7,314 nt of DNA. It comes from an uncultured Woeseiaceae bacterium (GTDB taxonomy: Bacteria; Pseudomonadota; Gammaproteobacteria; Woeseiales; Woeseiaceae). A program made the position numbers and the translations under genes. Positions 1 to 5,401 of this stretch are shown piece after piece (position 1 is the first letter of the stretch; each line of letters opens with the position of its first letter). The stretch covers positions 1 through 7,314 of the forward strand of contig CAMYMP010000389.1 in NCBI GenBank assembly GCA_947259435.1. Reading direction: 5' to 3'. Below the pieces are notes generated by a model. It was not told the origin of the DNA. It searched no databases and saw nothing but the letters and a program-made list of their open reading frames with translations.

Positions 1-50
1 GTGACTACATGCGATGACTCGCGCAGCGCTTCATTCAGCCACGCATACAT
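1..50 (-). CDS. Possible 5' end of a gene running off the left edge
   Basis: An open frame begins with ATG three bases after the alaA stop codon, in the same frame, and stays open for 16 codons to the window edge (MYAWLNEALRESSHVV). There is no clear Shine-Dalgarno sequence, so translation may be coupled to alaA. The short peptide resembles the region just before the NAD-binding motif of sirtuin-type deacylases (typically an 'EALR...VVVLTGAG' pattern). The diagnostic GAG motif would lie outside the window, so this identity is only a guess. It could also be a chance open frame downstream of alaA. Confidence 0.3.
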   Translation of the reverse strand, partial: MYAWLNEALRESSHVV

Positions 51-53
51 TGC

Positions 54-1268
54 TCAGGTGCGTTGCTGCAACAACGAGTCGATTTTGTCGAAAACCAGAT
101 TGATCGTTTCGCTGTCAGGCAGCGTCGTAATGCGGAAGTGATCCGAATACGGCGTATTAAAACTGCTGCCTGGCGCCACCAGCACGTGCTGATCTTCAAG
201 AAGTTCCTGCGCAAATTGGCGGTCATCGAGCTTTTTGGCAAATCGATCGTCGAGCTTGATGAACGCGTACATCGCACCCATCGGCCGCTGCATACTGAGG
301 TACGGGCTTGCAGAGACGCGTTCGATTACCACTTCACGCTGCTGATGCAGACGCCCGCCCGGGCACACGAGATCCCTGATGCTCTGAAAACCACCGAGTG
401 CGGTCTGGACGGCCCATTGTCCCGGTACATTGCTGCAGAGCCTTAGCGCTGCCAGCAACTCCATGCCGTGCACAAACTCCTCTGCCCGCTCCAGATCACC
501 GCTGAAGACGCACCAGCCCACACGATAGCCGCAGGCCCGGTATACCTTCGACAGCCCGGAAAATGTCAGGCAAATCCCATCATCGACGAGCGTTGCCAGC
601 GGGACAAACTCGGCGTCGTCATACACCATCTGATCATAGATTTCGTCGGCAAGCAGGACGATGCCGTTCGTTTCGGCAACCGCAACGAGTTGCTGCAGGA
701 TGTCCGGACTGTAGACGGCGCCGCTGGGGTTATTCGGGTTGATCACGACGATGGCCTTGGTGCGCTCCCCGACAAGCGATCCTATCTGCGCCATGTCAGG
801 CTGAAATCCACGCTGTGGATCACAATCGTAGTAACGCGGCGTACCCCCGTTGAGCGATACAGCCGCCGACCAAAGCGGGTAATCAGGACTTGGTACAAGG
901 ACCTCGTCGCCTGGGTTCAACAGTGCCCGCAGCGAAAGGTCAATCAATTCACTGACGCCATTGCCGATGAAAACCTCTTCGGCGCTGACACCCTGAATGC
1001 CGCGATCCTGCTGCTGCATGACAACGGCTTCACGTGCCGGAAATATGCCTTTTTGGTGGCTGTAAGGTTCGGCCTGACCCAGGTTCTCGATCATCGCCAG
1101 ACGCATGGTTTCGGGCGTGCGAAAGCCGAACAGCCCGGGGTTACCGATGTTTAGAGAGATAACCTCGTAGCCGCGCTTCTCGAGTTCGTAGGCACGATTC
1201 GACAGTTGACCGCGAATTTCATATTTGACGTCGCGCAGCGCGGCGCTCGTCACGAGTTCTTTTTGCAT
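54..1268 (-). CDS. alaA: AlaA-type alanine/glutamate-pyruvate aminotransferase (PLP, class I/II)
   Basis: This 404-residue protein matches the length and layout of E. coli AlaA, a cytoplasmic fold-type I aminotransferase that transfers the amino group of glutamate to pyruvate to make alanine. Visible landmarks are IGNGVSEL at about 101-108, PDYPLW at 128-133, the NPNNPSG motif at 177-183, ADEIYD at 207-212 (Asp208 for the pyridine nitrogen, Tyr211), SGLSK with the Schiff-base Lys241, Arg249 in the phosphate-binding GYRVGW segment, and Arg379 in DHFRI for the substrate carboxylate. All key residues are present and no frameshift is seen. The ATG at 1268 gives the family's usual N-terminus, although no Shine-Dalgarno sequence precedes it. 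A terminator for the upstream gene ends only about 22 bases before the start, so alaA probably has its own promoter there. A closely related aminotransferase of slightly different specificity is the main alternative. Confidence 0.93.
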   Translation of the reverse strand: MQKELVTSAALRDVKYEIRGQLSNRAYELEKRGYEVISLNIGNPGLFGFRTPETMRLAMIENLGQAEPYSHQKGIFPAREAVVMQQQDRGIQGVSAEEVFIGNGVSELIDLSLRALLNPGDEVLVPSPDYPLWSAAVSLNGGTPRYYDCDPQRGFQPDMAQIGSLVGERTKAIVVINPNNPSGAVYSPDILQQLVAVAETNGIVLLADEIYDQMVYDDAEFVPLATLVDDGICLTFSGLSKVYRACGYRVGWCVFSGDLERAEEFVHGMELLAALRLCSNVPGQWAVQTALGGFQSIRDLVCPGGRLHQQREVVIERVSASPYLSMQRPMGAMYAFIKLDDRFAKKLDDRQFAQELLEDQHVLVAPGSSFNTPYSDHFRITTLPDSETINLVFDKIDSLLQQRT

Positions 1269-1274
1269 GCGGAC

Positions 1275-1303
1275 ATCTTAAAGGCAATATAAAACCCGGC
1301 CAA
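1275..1303 (-). promoter_or_regulatory. Candidate alaA promoter overlapping a terminator stem
   Basis: On the minus strand TTGGCC (1303-1298) and TAAGAT (1280-1275) are separated by 17 bases; each matches four of six consensus sigma-70 positions. A transcription start seven bases after the -10 box would fall on the A of the alaA ATG, giving a leaderless mRNA. That fits the missing Shine-Dalgarno sequence. Matches of this quality occur by chance, so this is a weak prediction. Confidence 0.3.
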
Positions 1304-1320
1304 CCTTGCGGCTGGCCGGG
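1291..1320 (-). terminator. Rho-independent terminator of the DUF6491-like lipoprotein gene
   Basis: The arms CCCGGCCA (1295-1302) and TGGCCGGG (1313-1320) pair perfectly. Two more G-C pairs form inside after an A-C mismatch, closing a TTGC loop. Read on the minus strand, the stem is followed at once by TTTTATATT. It lies 64 bases past the stop codon of the lipoprotein gene (1384), which is the transcript it should end. Confidence 0.8.
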
Positions 1321-1383
1321 CGGGTCCGCACGGAGATTGCGGATTGCGTGACCAAATCGTTTTACCGGGAACCGGCCGACGAT

Positions 1384-1851
1384 TCAGTCCAGCTCTTCTA
1401 CCTCGGCGCCCTCCACGTCCTCTGTCGCCGGGGTTTGTTCAATTTCCGGTTTTTTCTTGCCGAACCGGATCAGCAGATCATCCAGATCCTCGGGACTCAG
1501 TTGCCGGATCGAGCGTATGTTTATCCGCTCAGGCCCGAAACCGTCGTCAACAATCACCTCGGCGGACATTGGGCAAATCATTCCCGTGGGTGACCGGAAT
1601 CCGATATTCCATGTCGAGCGCAACCCGAATGCACGCCGTCCCAGGACAACGTGATATTTCCGTTTGAGCCCGGCCGTGACGATCAGATTGCTGTCGTCCA
1701 AGACTTGGTAGTCTCGGATAGACGATTGCGATATGCAATCGCGGGCTCTCGCTTCGGCCTTATTTTCTCCCGTGTCAACGGCCTCACCAGGCGCTGCACA
1801 GGCTACCAAATAACATGAAATAAAAGCTATAACATTATGTTTTATATTCAT
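1384..1851 (-). CDS. Small lipoprotein, DUF6491-like
   Basis: A 155-residue protein of unknown function. The N-terminus has a basic n-region (MNIKHN), a hydrophobic core and a lipobox LVAC with the lipidated Cys18, so it should be an exported lipoprotein anchored in the outer or inner membrane. The middle (about 37-120) resembles the DUF6491 pattern common in gammaproteobacterial lipoproteins: RDCI around Cys39, a segment describing a 'YHVVLGRRAFGL' strand, MICP around Cys93, and a final strand near 107-118. Cys39 and Cys93 could form a disulfide; that is inference. The last 25 residues are acidic and probably disordered. The signal-peptide codons and the upstream region are strikingly A+T-rich, and the minus strand has no Shine-Dalgarno sequence before the ATG. 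It is monocistronic, with its own terminator at 1291-1320. Confidence 0.8.
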   Translation of the reverse strand: MNIKHNVIAFISCYLVACAAPGEAVDTGENKAEARARDCISQSSIRDYQVLDDSNLIVTAGLKRKYHVVLGRRAFGLRSTWNIGFRSPTGMICPMSAEVIVDDGFGPERINIRSIRQLSPEDLDDLLIRFGKKKPEIEQTPATEDVEGAEVEELD

Positions 1852-1874
1852 TTTATTGAGGAGAAATAAAGCAT

Positions 1875-1885
1875 GTTTAGTAAAC
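1875..1885. promoter_or_regulatory. Short palindrome upstream of the lipoprotein gene
   Basis: GTTTAGTAAAC is a perfect inverted repeat with five-base arms around one central base, 24 bases upstream of the lipoprotein start codon in an A+T-rich stretch. Its position would suit an operator, but a palindrome this short is common in A+T-rich DNA. Confidence 0.2.
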
Positions 1886-1944
1886 TGAACGGCACTTGGC
1901 CGAGTGATCCACAGTTACTTCCGACCCACGCAATCTGCATTAAG

Positions 1945-1965
1945 TTCACGCGGCTTCCGCGTGAA
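1945..1965 (-). terminator. Hairpin after the sulfurtransferase gene, probable terminator
   Basis: TTCACGCGG (1945-1953) and CCGCGTGAA (1957-1965) are perfect nine-base complements around a three-base loop. The hairpin lies 21 bases past the sulfurtransferase stop codon (1987). On the minus strand it is followed by CTTAATG rather than a true T-run, so termination may be weak or the hairpin may mainly protect the mRNA 3' end. The rest of the gap from 1852 to 1986 contains no gene that I can support. Confidence 0.55.
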
Positions 1966-1986
1966 ATATCGCCGATTTCGACCCGT

Positions 1987-2739
1987 TCAGGACTCACCGG
2001 TAGCGACTGGTCGGCAAGGATCCGCGATCCACTCGCTCCAGGAGCCGACGTAGAGCCTGGGTTCTCTCAGACCCGCCAGAAGCGCGGAAATGACCAGGTG
2101 GCATGCCGTCACCCCGGAACCGCACATTACGCTGCACTGAGGCTCCAGATTCCCGCCCAGGACGGTCTCCCAGTTGCGTCTGAGCTCGGCCCGCTTCCTC
2201 CAGCAGCCGTCACTGTCGAGACTCGCTGAGAACGGCAGGCTCAGAGCACCCGGAATATGCCCTGCGACCCTGTCGAGCGGCTCTGCCTCGCCGCGAAATC
2301 TGGCACTATCGCGCGCGTCGACGAGCCGCAGGTCGTGGCAATCCTCTCCTGCCGCGACTATCTCCGCGGTTTCGAGAAGCATCTTATGGTCTGGCCTGGG
2401 CGAAAAGTTCTGCACCGCGACTTCGAAGGGTCCTTCTTCGACAGGAGCCCGCAGCGCCCTCCAGCGCGCGAACCCACCATTCAACACGGCCGCCCGATGG
2501 TGGCCGAGCCATCGAAGCAGCTCAGGCAGCGGGTGTCGCCCGCTACCGGGCCCTGTCGCAGCAGAAAGATCCGTGTTCAGGTCAGCATACACGGCGCCCG
2601 GGATATGGGCGCCCTCATAGTCGCGGCGTCCCGCCAGCGGCTGCATAAGATCAAACCGGCAATCCACAATTCGCAGGCCGCTGCTGCCAATCTCTTGCAG
2701 TAGGTCTTCTACGCTGATCAATGGGCTGCGATCAGCCAC
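1987..2739 (-). CDS. sseA: 3-mercaptopyruvate-type sulfurtransferase with an internal deletion
   Basis: A two-domain rhodanese-fold protein, 250 residues from the GTG at 2739. That start is chosen because GGGAG (2750-2746) sits six bases upstream and gives the family N-terminus 'SPLISVEDLL'. Domain 2 has DARDSARFRGE at 141-151, GHIPGAL at 160-166 and the active-site loop CGSGVTA starting at Cys206. This loop is typical of mercaptopyruvate sulfurtransferases (rhodaneses have CRKGVT). The enzyme would move sulfur from 3-mercaptopyruvate to thiols or cyanide in the cytoplasm. Domain 1 is abnormal: GRHPLP at 67-72 runs straight into LLRWLGH at 74-80, whereas relatives of about 280 residues have roughly 35-40 residues between them, including a core strand (VVxYD) and the RLWW helix start. 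The frame is kept, but domain 1 should not fold normally, so the product may be inactive. The gene is divergent from etfBA. Confidence 0.85.
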   Translation of the reverse strand: MADRSPLISVEDLLQEIGSSGLRIVDCRFDLMQPLAGRRDYEGAHIPGAVYADLNTDLSAATGPGSGRHPLPELLRWLGHHRAAVLNGGFARWRALRAPVEEGPFEVAVQNFSPRPDHKMLLETAEIVAAGEDCHDLRLVDARDSARFRGEAEPLDRVAGHIPGALSLPFSASLDSDGCWRKRAELRRNWETVLGGNLEPQCSVMCGSGVTACHLVISALLAGLREPRLYVGSWSEWIADPCRPVATGES

Positions 2740-2771
2740 CGCGCACTCCCGGTAACGTTGCACATTCGGCC

Positions 2772-2800
2772 TTGTACAGGCCCTTGGTCTCGTAGACAAT
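2772..2800 (+). promoter_or_regulatory. Weak candidate promoter for etfBA
   Basis: TTGTAC (2772-2777) and GACAAT (2795-2800) are spaced by 17 bases in the divergent gap between the sulfurtransferase gene and etfB. The -35 box matches only three of six positions and the -10 box four of six. The expected start would be near 2807, about 56 bases before the etfB start codon. No convincing promoter for the sulfurtransferase was seen on the other strand. Confidence 0.25.
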
Positions 2801-2808
2801 AGCGGTAC

Positions 2809-2833
2809 AGAGCGGGTATCGCCCGTTTTTTTT
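2809..2833 (+). promoter_or_regulatory. Hairpin with eight-T run in the etfB leader
   Basis: CGGG (2813-2816) pairs with CCCG (2822-2825) around a five-base loop. The stem can be lengthened by A-T and G-T pairs, and a run of eight T follows (2826-2833). This has the shape of a small intrinsic terminator or attenuator on the etfBA transcript. The stem is short, so the T-run may simply be leader sequence. Confidence 0.3.
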
Positions 2834-2845
2834 CGTCTCTGGAGC

Positions 2846-2860
2846 ATTGAGGGACTCAAT
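2846..2860 (+). promoter_or_regulatory. Palindrome containing the etfB ribosome-binding site
   Basis: ATTGAGGGACTCAAT is a perfect inverted repeat with six-base arms and a three-base centre. It includes GAGGG (2849-2853), the only good Shine-Dalgarno sequence for etfB, nine bases before the GTG start at 2863. It could be an operator or a small RNA hairpin limiting ribosome access. Confidence 0.35.
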
Positions 2861-2862
2861 TC

Positions 2863-3612
2863 GTGGACAAAATACTGGTCGGCCTCAAGCGGGTCGTAGA
2901 TTACAACGTGCGCGTGCGCGTCAAGGCCGATGGCAGCGGTGTCGAAACCGACGGGGTCAAGATGAGCATCAACCCATTCGACGAAATCGCCCTCGAAGAA
3001 GCACTGCGCATCAAGGACCGGGGTGCGGCAACCGAAGTAATAGTCGTGTCCATCGGCGGCGCCGAATCGCAACAGCAACTGCGTACGGGCCTTGCGATGG
3101 GTGCCGATCGGGCAATACTGATCCAGACTGATGATTCGATCGATGCCCTAAGCCGTGCACGAGCTCTGCTGGAGATCGCCAACCGGGAAGAACCCGGGCT
3201 GATCATACTCGGCAAACAGGCTATCGATGACGACAACAGCCAGACCGGACAAATGCTCGCCGCGCTGTGGGGCCGCCCGCAAGCTACGTTCGCATCGCAC
3301 GTCGAGTTCGACGGCGCGCAAGCCCGTGTTACCCGGGAGGTTGACGTCGGCCTGGAAATTATCGATGTTGACCTGCCGGCCGTACTTACGGTGGATCTGA
3401 GAATGAACGAGCCGCGCTACGTCAAATTGCCGGACATCATGAAAGCGAAGAAGAAACCGCTCGACGAGGTACCGCTTGCAGATCTTGGAATCGATCCGAG
3501 TCCGCCACTCAAAGAAACCCTGTTCGAACCACCGGCCGAGCGCGCCAGAGGCGTCATGGTCGACGATGTTCAGGGCCTGCTTGCGGCCCTAAAAGACAAA
3601 GGACTCGTGTAA
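2863..3612 (+). CDS. etfB: Electron transfer flavoprotein beta subunit
   Basis: This 249-residue protein has the usual EtfB length. ETF is a soluble FAD- and AMP-containing heterodimer that takes electrons from acyl-CoA dehydrogenases and related flavoenzymes and passes them to ETF:quinone oxidoreductase. Characteristic stretches are KRVVDYNVRVRV (9-20), NPFDEIALEEALR (37-49), LAMGADRAILI (77-87), GKQAIDDDNSQTGQMLA (117-133, nucleotide-binding region) and the recognition-loop block NEPRYVKLP..MKAKKKPL (182-200), which contacts partner dehydrogenases. The start is GTG with GAGGG nine bases upstream; it gives the conserved MDKILVGLKRV N-terminus. The gene is intact and its stop overlaps the etfA start as TAATG, so the two are translationally coupled. 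Its partner subunit gene is broken, so this EtfB may have no complete partner unless another copy exists. Confidence 0.95.
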   Translation: MDKILVGLKRVVDYNVRVRVKADGSGVETDGVKMSINPFDEIALEEALRIKDRGAATEVIVVSIGGAESQQQLRTGLAMGADRAILIQTDDSIDALSRARALLEIANREEPGLIILGKQAIDDDNSQTGQMLAALWGRPQATFASHVEFDGAQARVTREVDVGLEIIDVDLPAVLTVDLRMNEPRYVKLPDIMKAKKKPLDEVPLADLGIDPSPPLKETLFEPPAERARGVMVDDVQGLLAALKDKGLV

Positions 3613-3965
3613 TGTCAAAAGTACTGCTTATCGCCGAACACGATGGCTCGGTACTCAATCCGAGCACGGCCAAAGTCGTTTCCTGCGCCGCAGAGATCGA
3701 AGGCTCTGAAATAGACGTCCTGGTACTGGCCGAGTCCGCTGCATCGGTCGCCGAACAGGCGGCTGCCCTTGGCGCAGTAAAGCGAGTGCTTACCGTAGAG
3801 AATGCGGCCAACAAAAACGCCATTGCAGCCGTTTTGGCGCCACAGATCGTCGCGCTTGCAAAAGGCTATAGCCACCTGTTTGCGCCCTCAACGACATTTG
3901 GCAAGGATCTGATGCCCCGGGTCGCTGCCCTGCTCGGCGTCAACCAGATCAGTGACAGGCTGTAG
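3612..3965 (+). pseudogene. etfA: etfA, N-terminal fragment (truncated by a frameshifting deletion)
   Basis: The 117-codon fragment begins at ATG 3612, overlapping the etfB stop by one base, with AAGGA (3599-3603) eight bases upstream. It encodes domain I of the ETF alpha subunit: MSKVLLIAEHDG, the LVLAESAASVAEQAA region and the conserved [25 protein letters not shown] block ending at Asp115. After this the frame reads Arg-Leu-stop (TAG 3963-3965), which does not resemble the family. Homologous sequence resumes in the +2 frame within about five bases. The fragment lacks the FAD-binding domain, so on its own it cannot act as an ETF subunit. Confidence 0.88.
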
Positions 3966-4429
3966 GCAGCGGAAATTCAGCCGTAATCGAGAATGTCGAT
4001 GTCGATGTCGAATTGCCGACACATACGCATTTTGTTGAACTTCAGGCCGGGTCGTCGGATCGTCCCGACCTGCAAACCGCAGCCACAGTTGTGTCGGGCG
4101 GACGTGCCCTGGCCAGCGCGGAGAACTTCGATCTCATTTATGCGCTCGCCGACAAACTCGGCGCTGGCGTAGGCGCGACGCGTGCAGCTGTCGACGCGGG
4201 CTATGTGCCGAATGAGATGCAGGTTGGGCAAACCGGCAAGATCATCGCGCCGGACCTGTATATCGCGATCGGCATCTCAGGTGCAATTCAGCATCTCACC
4301 GGCATCAAAGATGCCGGAACAATCGTTGCTATCAACAAAGACGAAGAAGCGCCAATTTTTGAAGTGGCCGATATCGGCCTCGTAGCAGACCTGTTTAAAG
4401 TCGTGCCGGAGCTCACCGACGCCCTGTGA
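3959..4429 (+). pseudogene. etfA: etfA, C-terminal fragment (FAD-binding domain)
   Basis: From about 3959 a second frame encodes the rest of ETF alpha: [13 protein letters not shown], a V-D-V-D-V run made by tandem GTCGAT units (3995-4010), [55 protein letters not shown], and the ETF-alpha signature [20 protein letters not shown]...VAIN that binds FAD. It ends normally with the stop at 4427-4429. Compared with relatives of about 310-318 residues, roughly 44 residues are missing between the two fragments, including the conserved RPIYAGNAIATV segment at the start of domain II. The lost length must be one base more than a multiple of three. The fragment has no good ribosome-binding site; TTG 4013 or internal ATGs are unlikely starts. 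Confidence 0.88.
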
Positions 4430-4433
4430 TCGA

Positions 4434-4950
4434 TCAGAGGTTTTCGAGTATGGCTTCGGCCTTACTGACCTCGAACTGACCGGGCTCCTCTACGGCAACG
4501 TGCGTGGCGACTCCGTCATCGACCACGATGGCGAAGCGTTGTCCGCGCATGCCCATTCCAAAACCGGTTCCGTTGTCCGCGCATGCCCATTCCAAAACCG
4601 GTTCCATCCAGTTCAAGGCCCAGGGCCCGTGCATATTCGCCATTGCCGTCAGCCAGCATCCGCACCTTATCGCCAACGGCGCGGTCCTTGCCCCAGGCGT
4701 GCATCACGAATACATCGTTCACAGCCATGCATGCAATCGTATCAACGCCCTTGGCAAGCAATGCATCAGCCTGATCGACAAATCCGGGCAGGTGGTTCAT
4801 CGAGCAGGTCGGCGTAAAAGCACCTGGCACGGATACAAGAACAACCTTTTTCCCGGAAAACAGTTCGTCCGTGGTCAAGGCCCCCGGCCCTGTCTCGGTC
4901 ATTACACCGAATGATCCTGCGGGCATTTTTTCGCCGGCTTGTATCGACAT
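4434..4950 (-). pseudogene. Peroxiredoxin (Prx5 type), frameshifted by a 34-bp tandem duplication
   Basis: Removing one repeat copy restores a 160-residue Prx5/AhpE-like peroxiredoxin, the normal size for this thiol peroxidase family, which reduces H2O2 and organic peroxides. The intact part contains VLVSVPGAFTPTCSMNHLPGF with the peroxidatic Cys49 and the TPTC motif, NDVFVMHAWGK (78-88), and GMGMRGQRF with the conserved Arg124. As sequenced, the frame changes after Gln126. The product ends at 4516 with an unrelated arginine-rich tail of about 18 residues and loses the terminal block FAIVVDDGVATHVAVEEPG onward. The catalytic Cys remains, but the C-terminal strands and helix do not. The ATG at 4950 is preferred over 4953 because AGGAG (4962-4958) lies seven bases before it. 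It follows the ferredoxin gene by 34 bases, probably in one operon. Confidence 0.88.
4537..4605. repeat. Perfect 34-bp tandem duplication inside the peroxiredoxin gene
   Basis: Units 4538-4571 and 4572-4605 are identical; the preceding C at 4537 extends the match by one base. Each begins GTTGTCCGCGCATGCC and ends AAAACCGGTTCC. Because 34 is not a multiple of three, the duplication shifts the reading frame. The second unit in the coding direction (4538-4571) leads correctly into the normal C-terminal codons in the other frame. Confidence 0.97.
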
Positions 4951-4984
4951 CATATTTCTCCTAACTCGTTATTGGGAATGCGCA

Positions 4985-5305
4985 TCAGTACTCGTTGTCC
5001 GCAACATGGATAACCAGGCCGTCGAGTTTGTCATTCACCTCTATCTGGCAGGTCAGCCGGCTATTCTCTTTACGTTCGAATGCAGCATCGAGCATGCTGT
5101 CTTCCATGTCATCCATAGCCGGCACCTTATCCAGCCAGGCTTCATCCACGTAGCTGTGACAGGTGGCGCAAGCGCATGCGCCGCCGCATTCAGCCACGAT
5201 TCCTGGGATATCGTTATTGATCGCTCCTTCCATGACGGAATAACCGCTCTGTACTTCGACATCGTGATGGATACCGTCGGGGGTGATATATGTAATCTTT
5301 GGCAT
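4985..5305 (-). CDS. [2Fe-2S] ferredoxin, adrenodoxin/putidaredoxin type
   Basis: A 106-residue ferredoxin of normal size that carries single electrons in the cytoplasm. The cluster ligands follow the family spacing C-x5-C-x2-C...C: Cys40, Cys46, Cys49 and Cys86, in ECGGACACATCH and RLTCQIEV. Cys44 is an extra, non-ligand cysteine. The acidic helix VPAMDDMEDSMLDAA (61-75) is the partner-binding surface seen in adrenodoxin-like proteins. The start at 5305 gives the family's MPKITYITPDG; an in-frame ATG at 5323 would add six atypical residues and overlaps the likely ribosome-binding site (AGAAG 5320-5316). The gene comes directly after a strong terminator, so it should have its own promoter, and it precedes the peroxiredoxin. 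This type serves P450s, Rieske oxygenases or Fe-S biogenesis; the partner is not visible here. It is not the isc-operon context. Confidence 0.93.
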   Translation of the reverse strand: MPKITYITPDGIHHDVEVQSGYSVMEGAINNDIPGIVAECGGACACATCHSYVDEAWLDKVPAMDDMEDSMLDAAFERKENSRLTCQIEVNDKLDGLVIHVADNEY

Positions 5306-5335
5306 CGATCGATTACTTCTCATTGGCCGCGCGAA

Positions 5336-5365
5336 ATTTTAAGGGCGTTGACGGTAATCCGTCAA
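5336..5365 (-). promoter_or_regulatory. Probable sigma-70 promoter of the ferredoxin-peroxiredoxin operon
   Basis: On the minus strand TTGACG (5365-5360) and TAAAAT (5341-5336) each match five of six consensus positions, with an 18-base spacer. The predicted start is near 5329, giving a leader of about 24 bases before the ferredoxin ATG, including the AGAAG ribosome-binding site. The -35 box lies inside the terminator hairpin of the upstream operon, and the -10 box uses the A+T tail after the stem. Confidence 0.6.
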
Positions 5366-5370
5366 CGCCC
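5343..5370 (-). terminator. Terminator hairpin of the tonB-TPR operon
   Basis: GGGCGTTGACGG (5343-5354) and CCGTCAACGCCC (5359-5370) form a perfect 12-bp stem with a TAAT loop. It lies 31 bases past the TPR stop codon (5402). On the minus strand the stem is followed by TTAAAATTT, an A+T tail with a short U content. On the plus strand no T-run follows, so it acts on the minus-strand transcript. Confidence 0.8.
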
Positions 5371-5401
5371 CTGGTCATGTAGAAAGATGGTCTGAGCTTG
5401 G

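Noticed and set aside
63..1154. Two long plus-strand frames (127 and 228 codons) opposite alaA
   Set aside because: The minus strand encodes a complete aminotransferase with all catalytic residues; the opposite frames show no family features.
1873..2229. Plus-strand open frame of 118 codons with an excellent GAGGAG nine bases before its ATG
   Set aside because: Most of it lies antisense to the sulfurtransferase 3' end, the protein has no recognisable pattern, and its Arg/Pro-rich make-up is typical of shadow frames. The good ribosome-binding match is probably chance in a purine-rich leader complement.
2174..2703. Overlapping plus-strand frames of 148 codons opposite the sulfurtransferase
   Set aside because: They are shadows of a conserved gene with high GC at third positions; no start context or domain supports them.
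3950..3975. Programmed ribosomal frameshift in etfA instead of a deletion
   Set aside because: There is no slippery sequence, and about 44 conserved residues are missing at the junction, so a simple frame change would not restore the protein.
3995..4010. GTCGAT microrepeat as the cause of the etfA lesion
   Set aside because: It encodes an in-frame V-D-V-D-V run fitting the family's variable linker and lies about 35 bases away from the actual junction.
4537..4605. CRISPR or satellite repeat
   Set aside because: There are only two directly adjacent copies with no spacer, inside a coding sequence; it is a simple tandem duplication.
4504..4914. Plus-strand frames opposite the peroxiredoxin
   Set aside because: They are low-complexity translations of the complement and partly of the tandem repeat; the minus strand has a clear peroxiredoxin.
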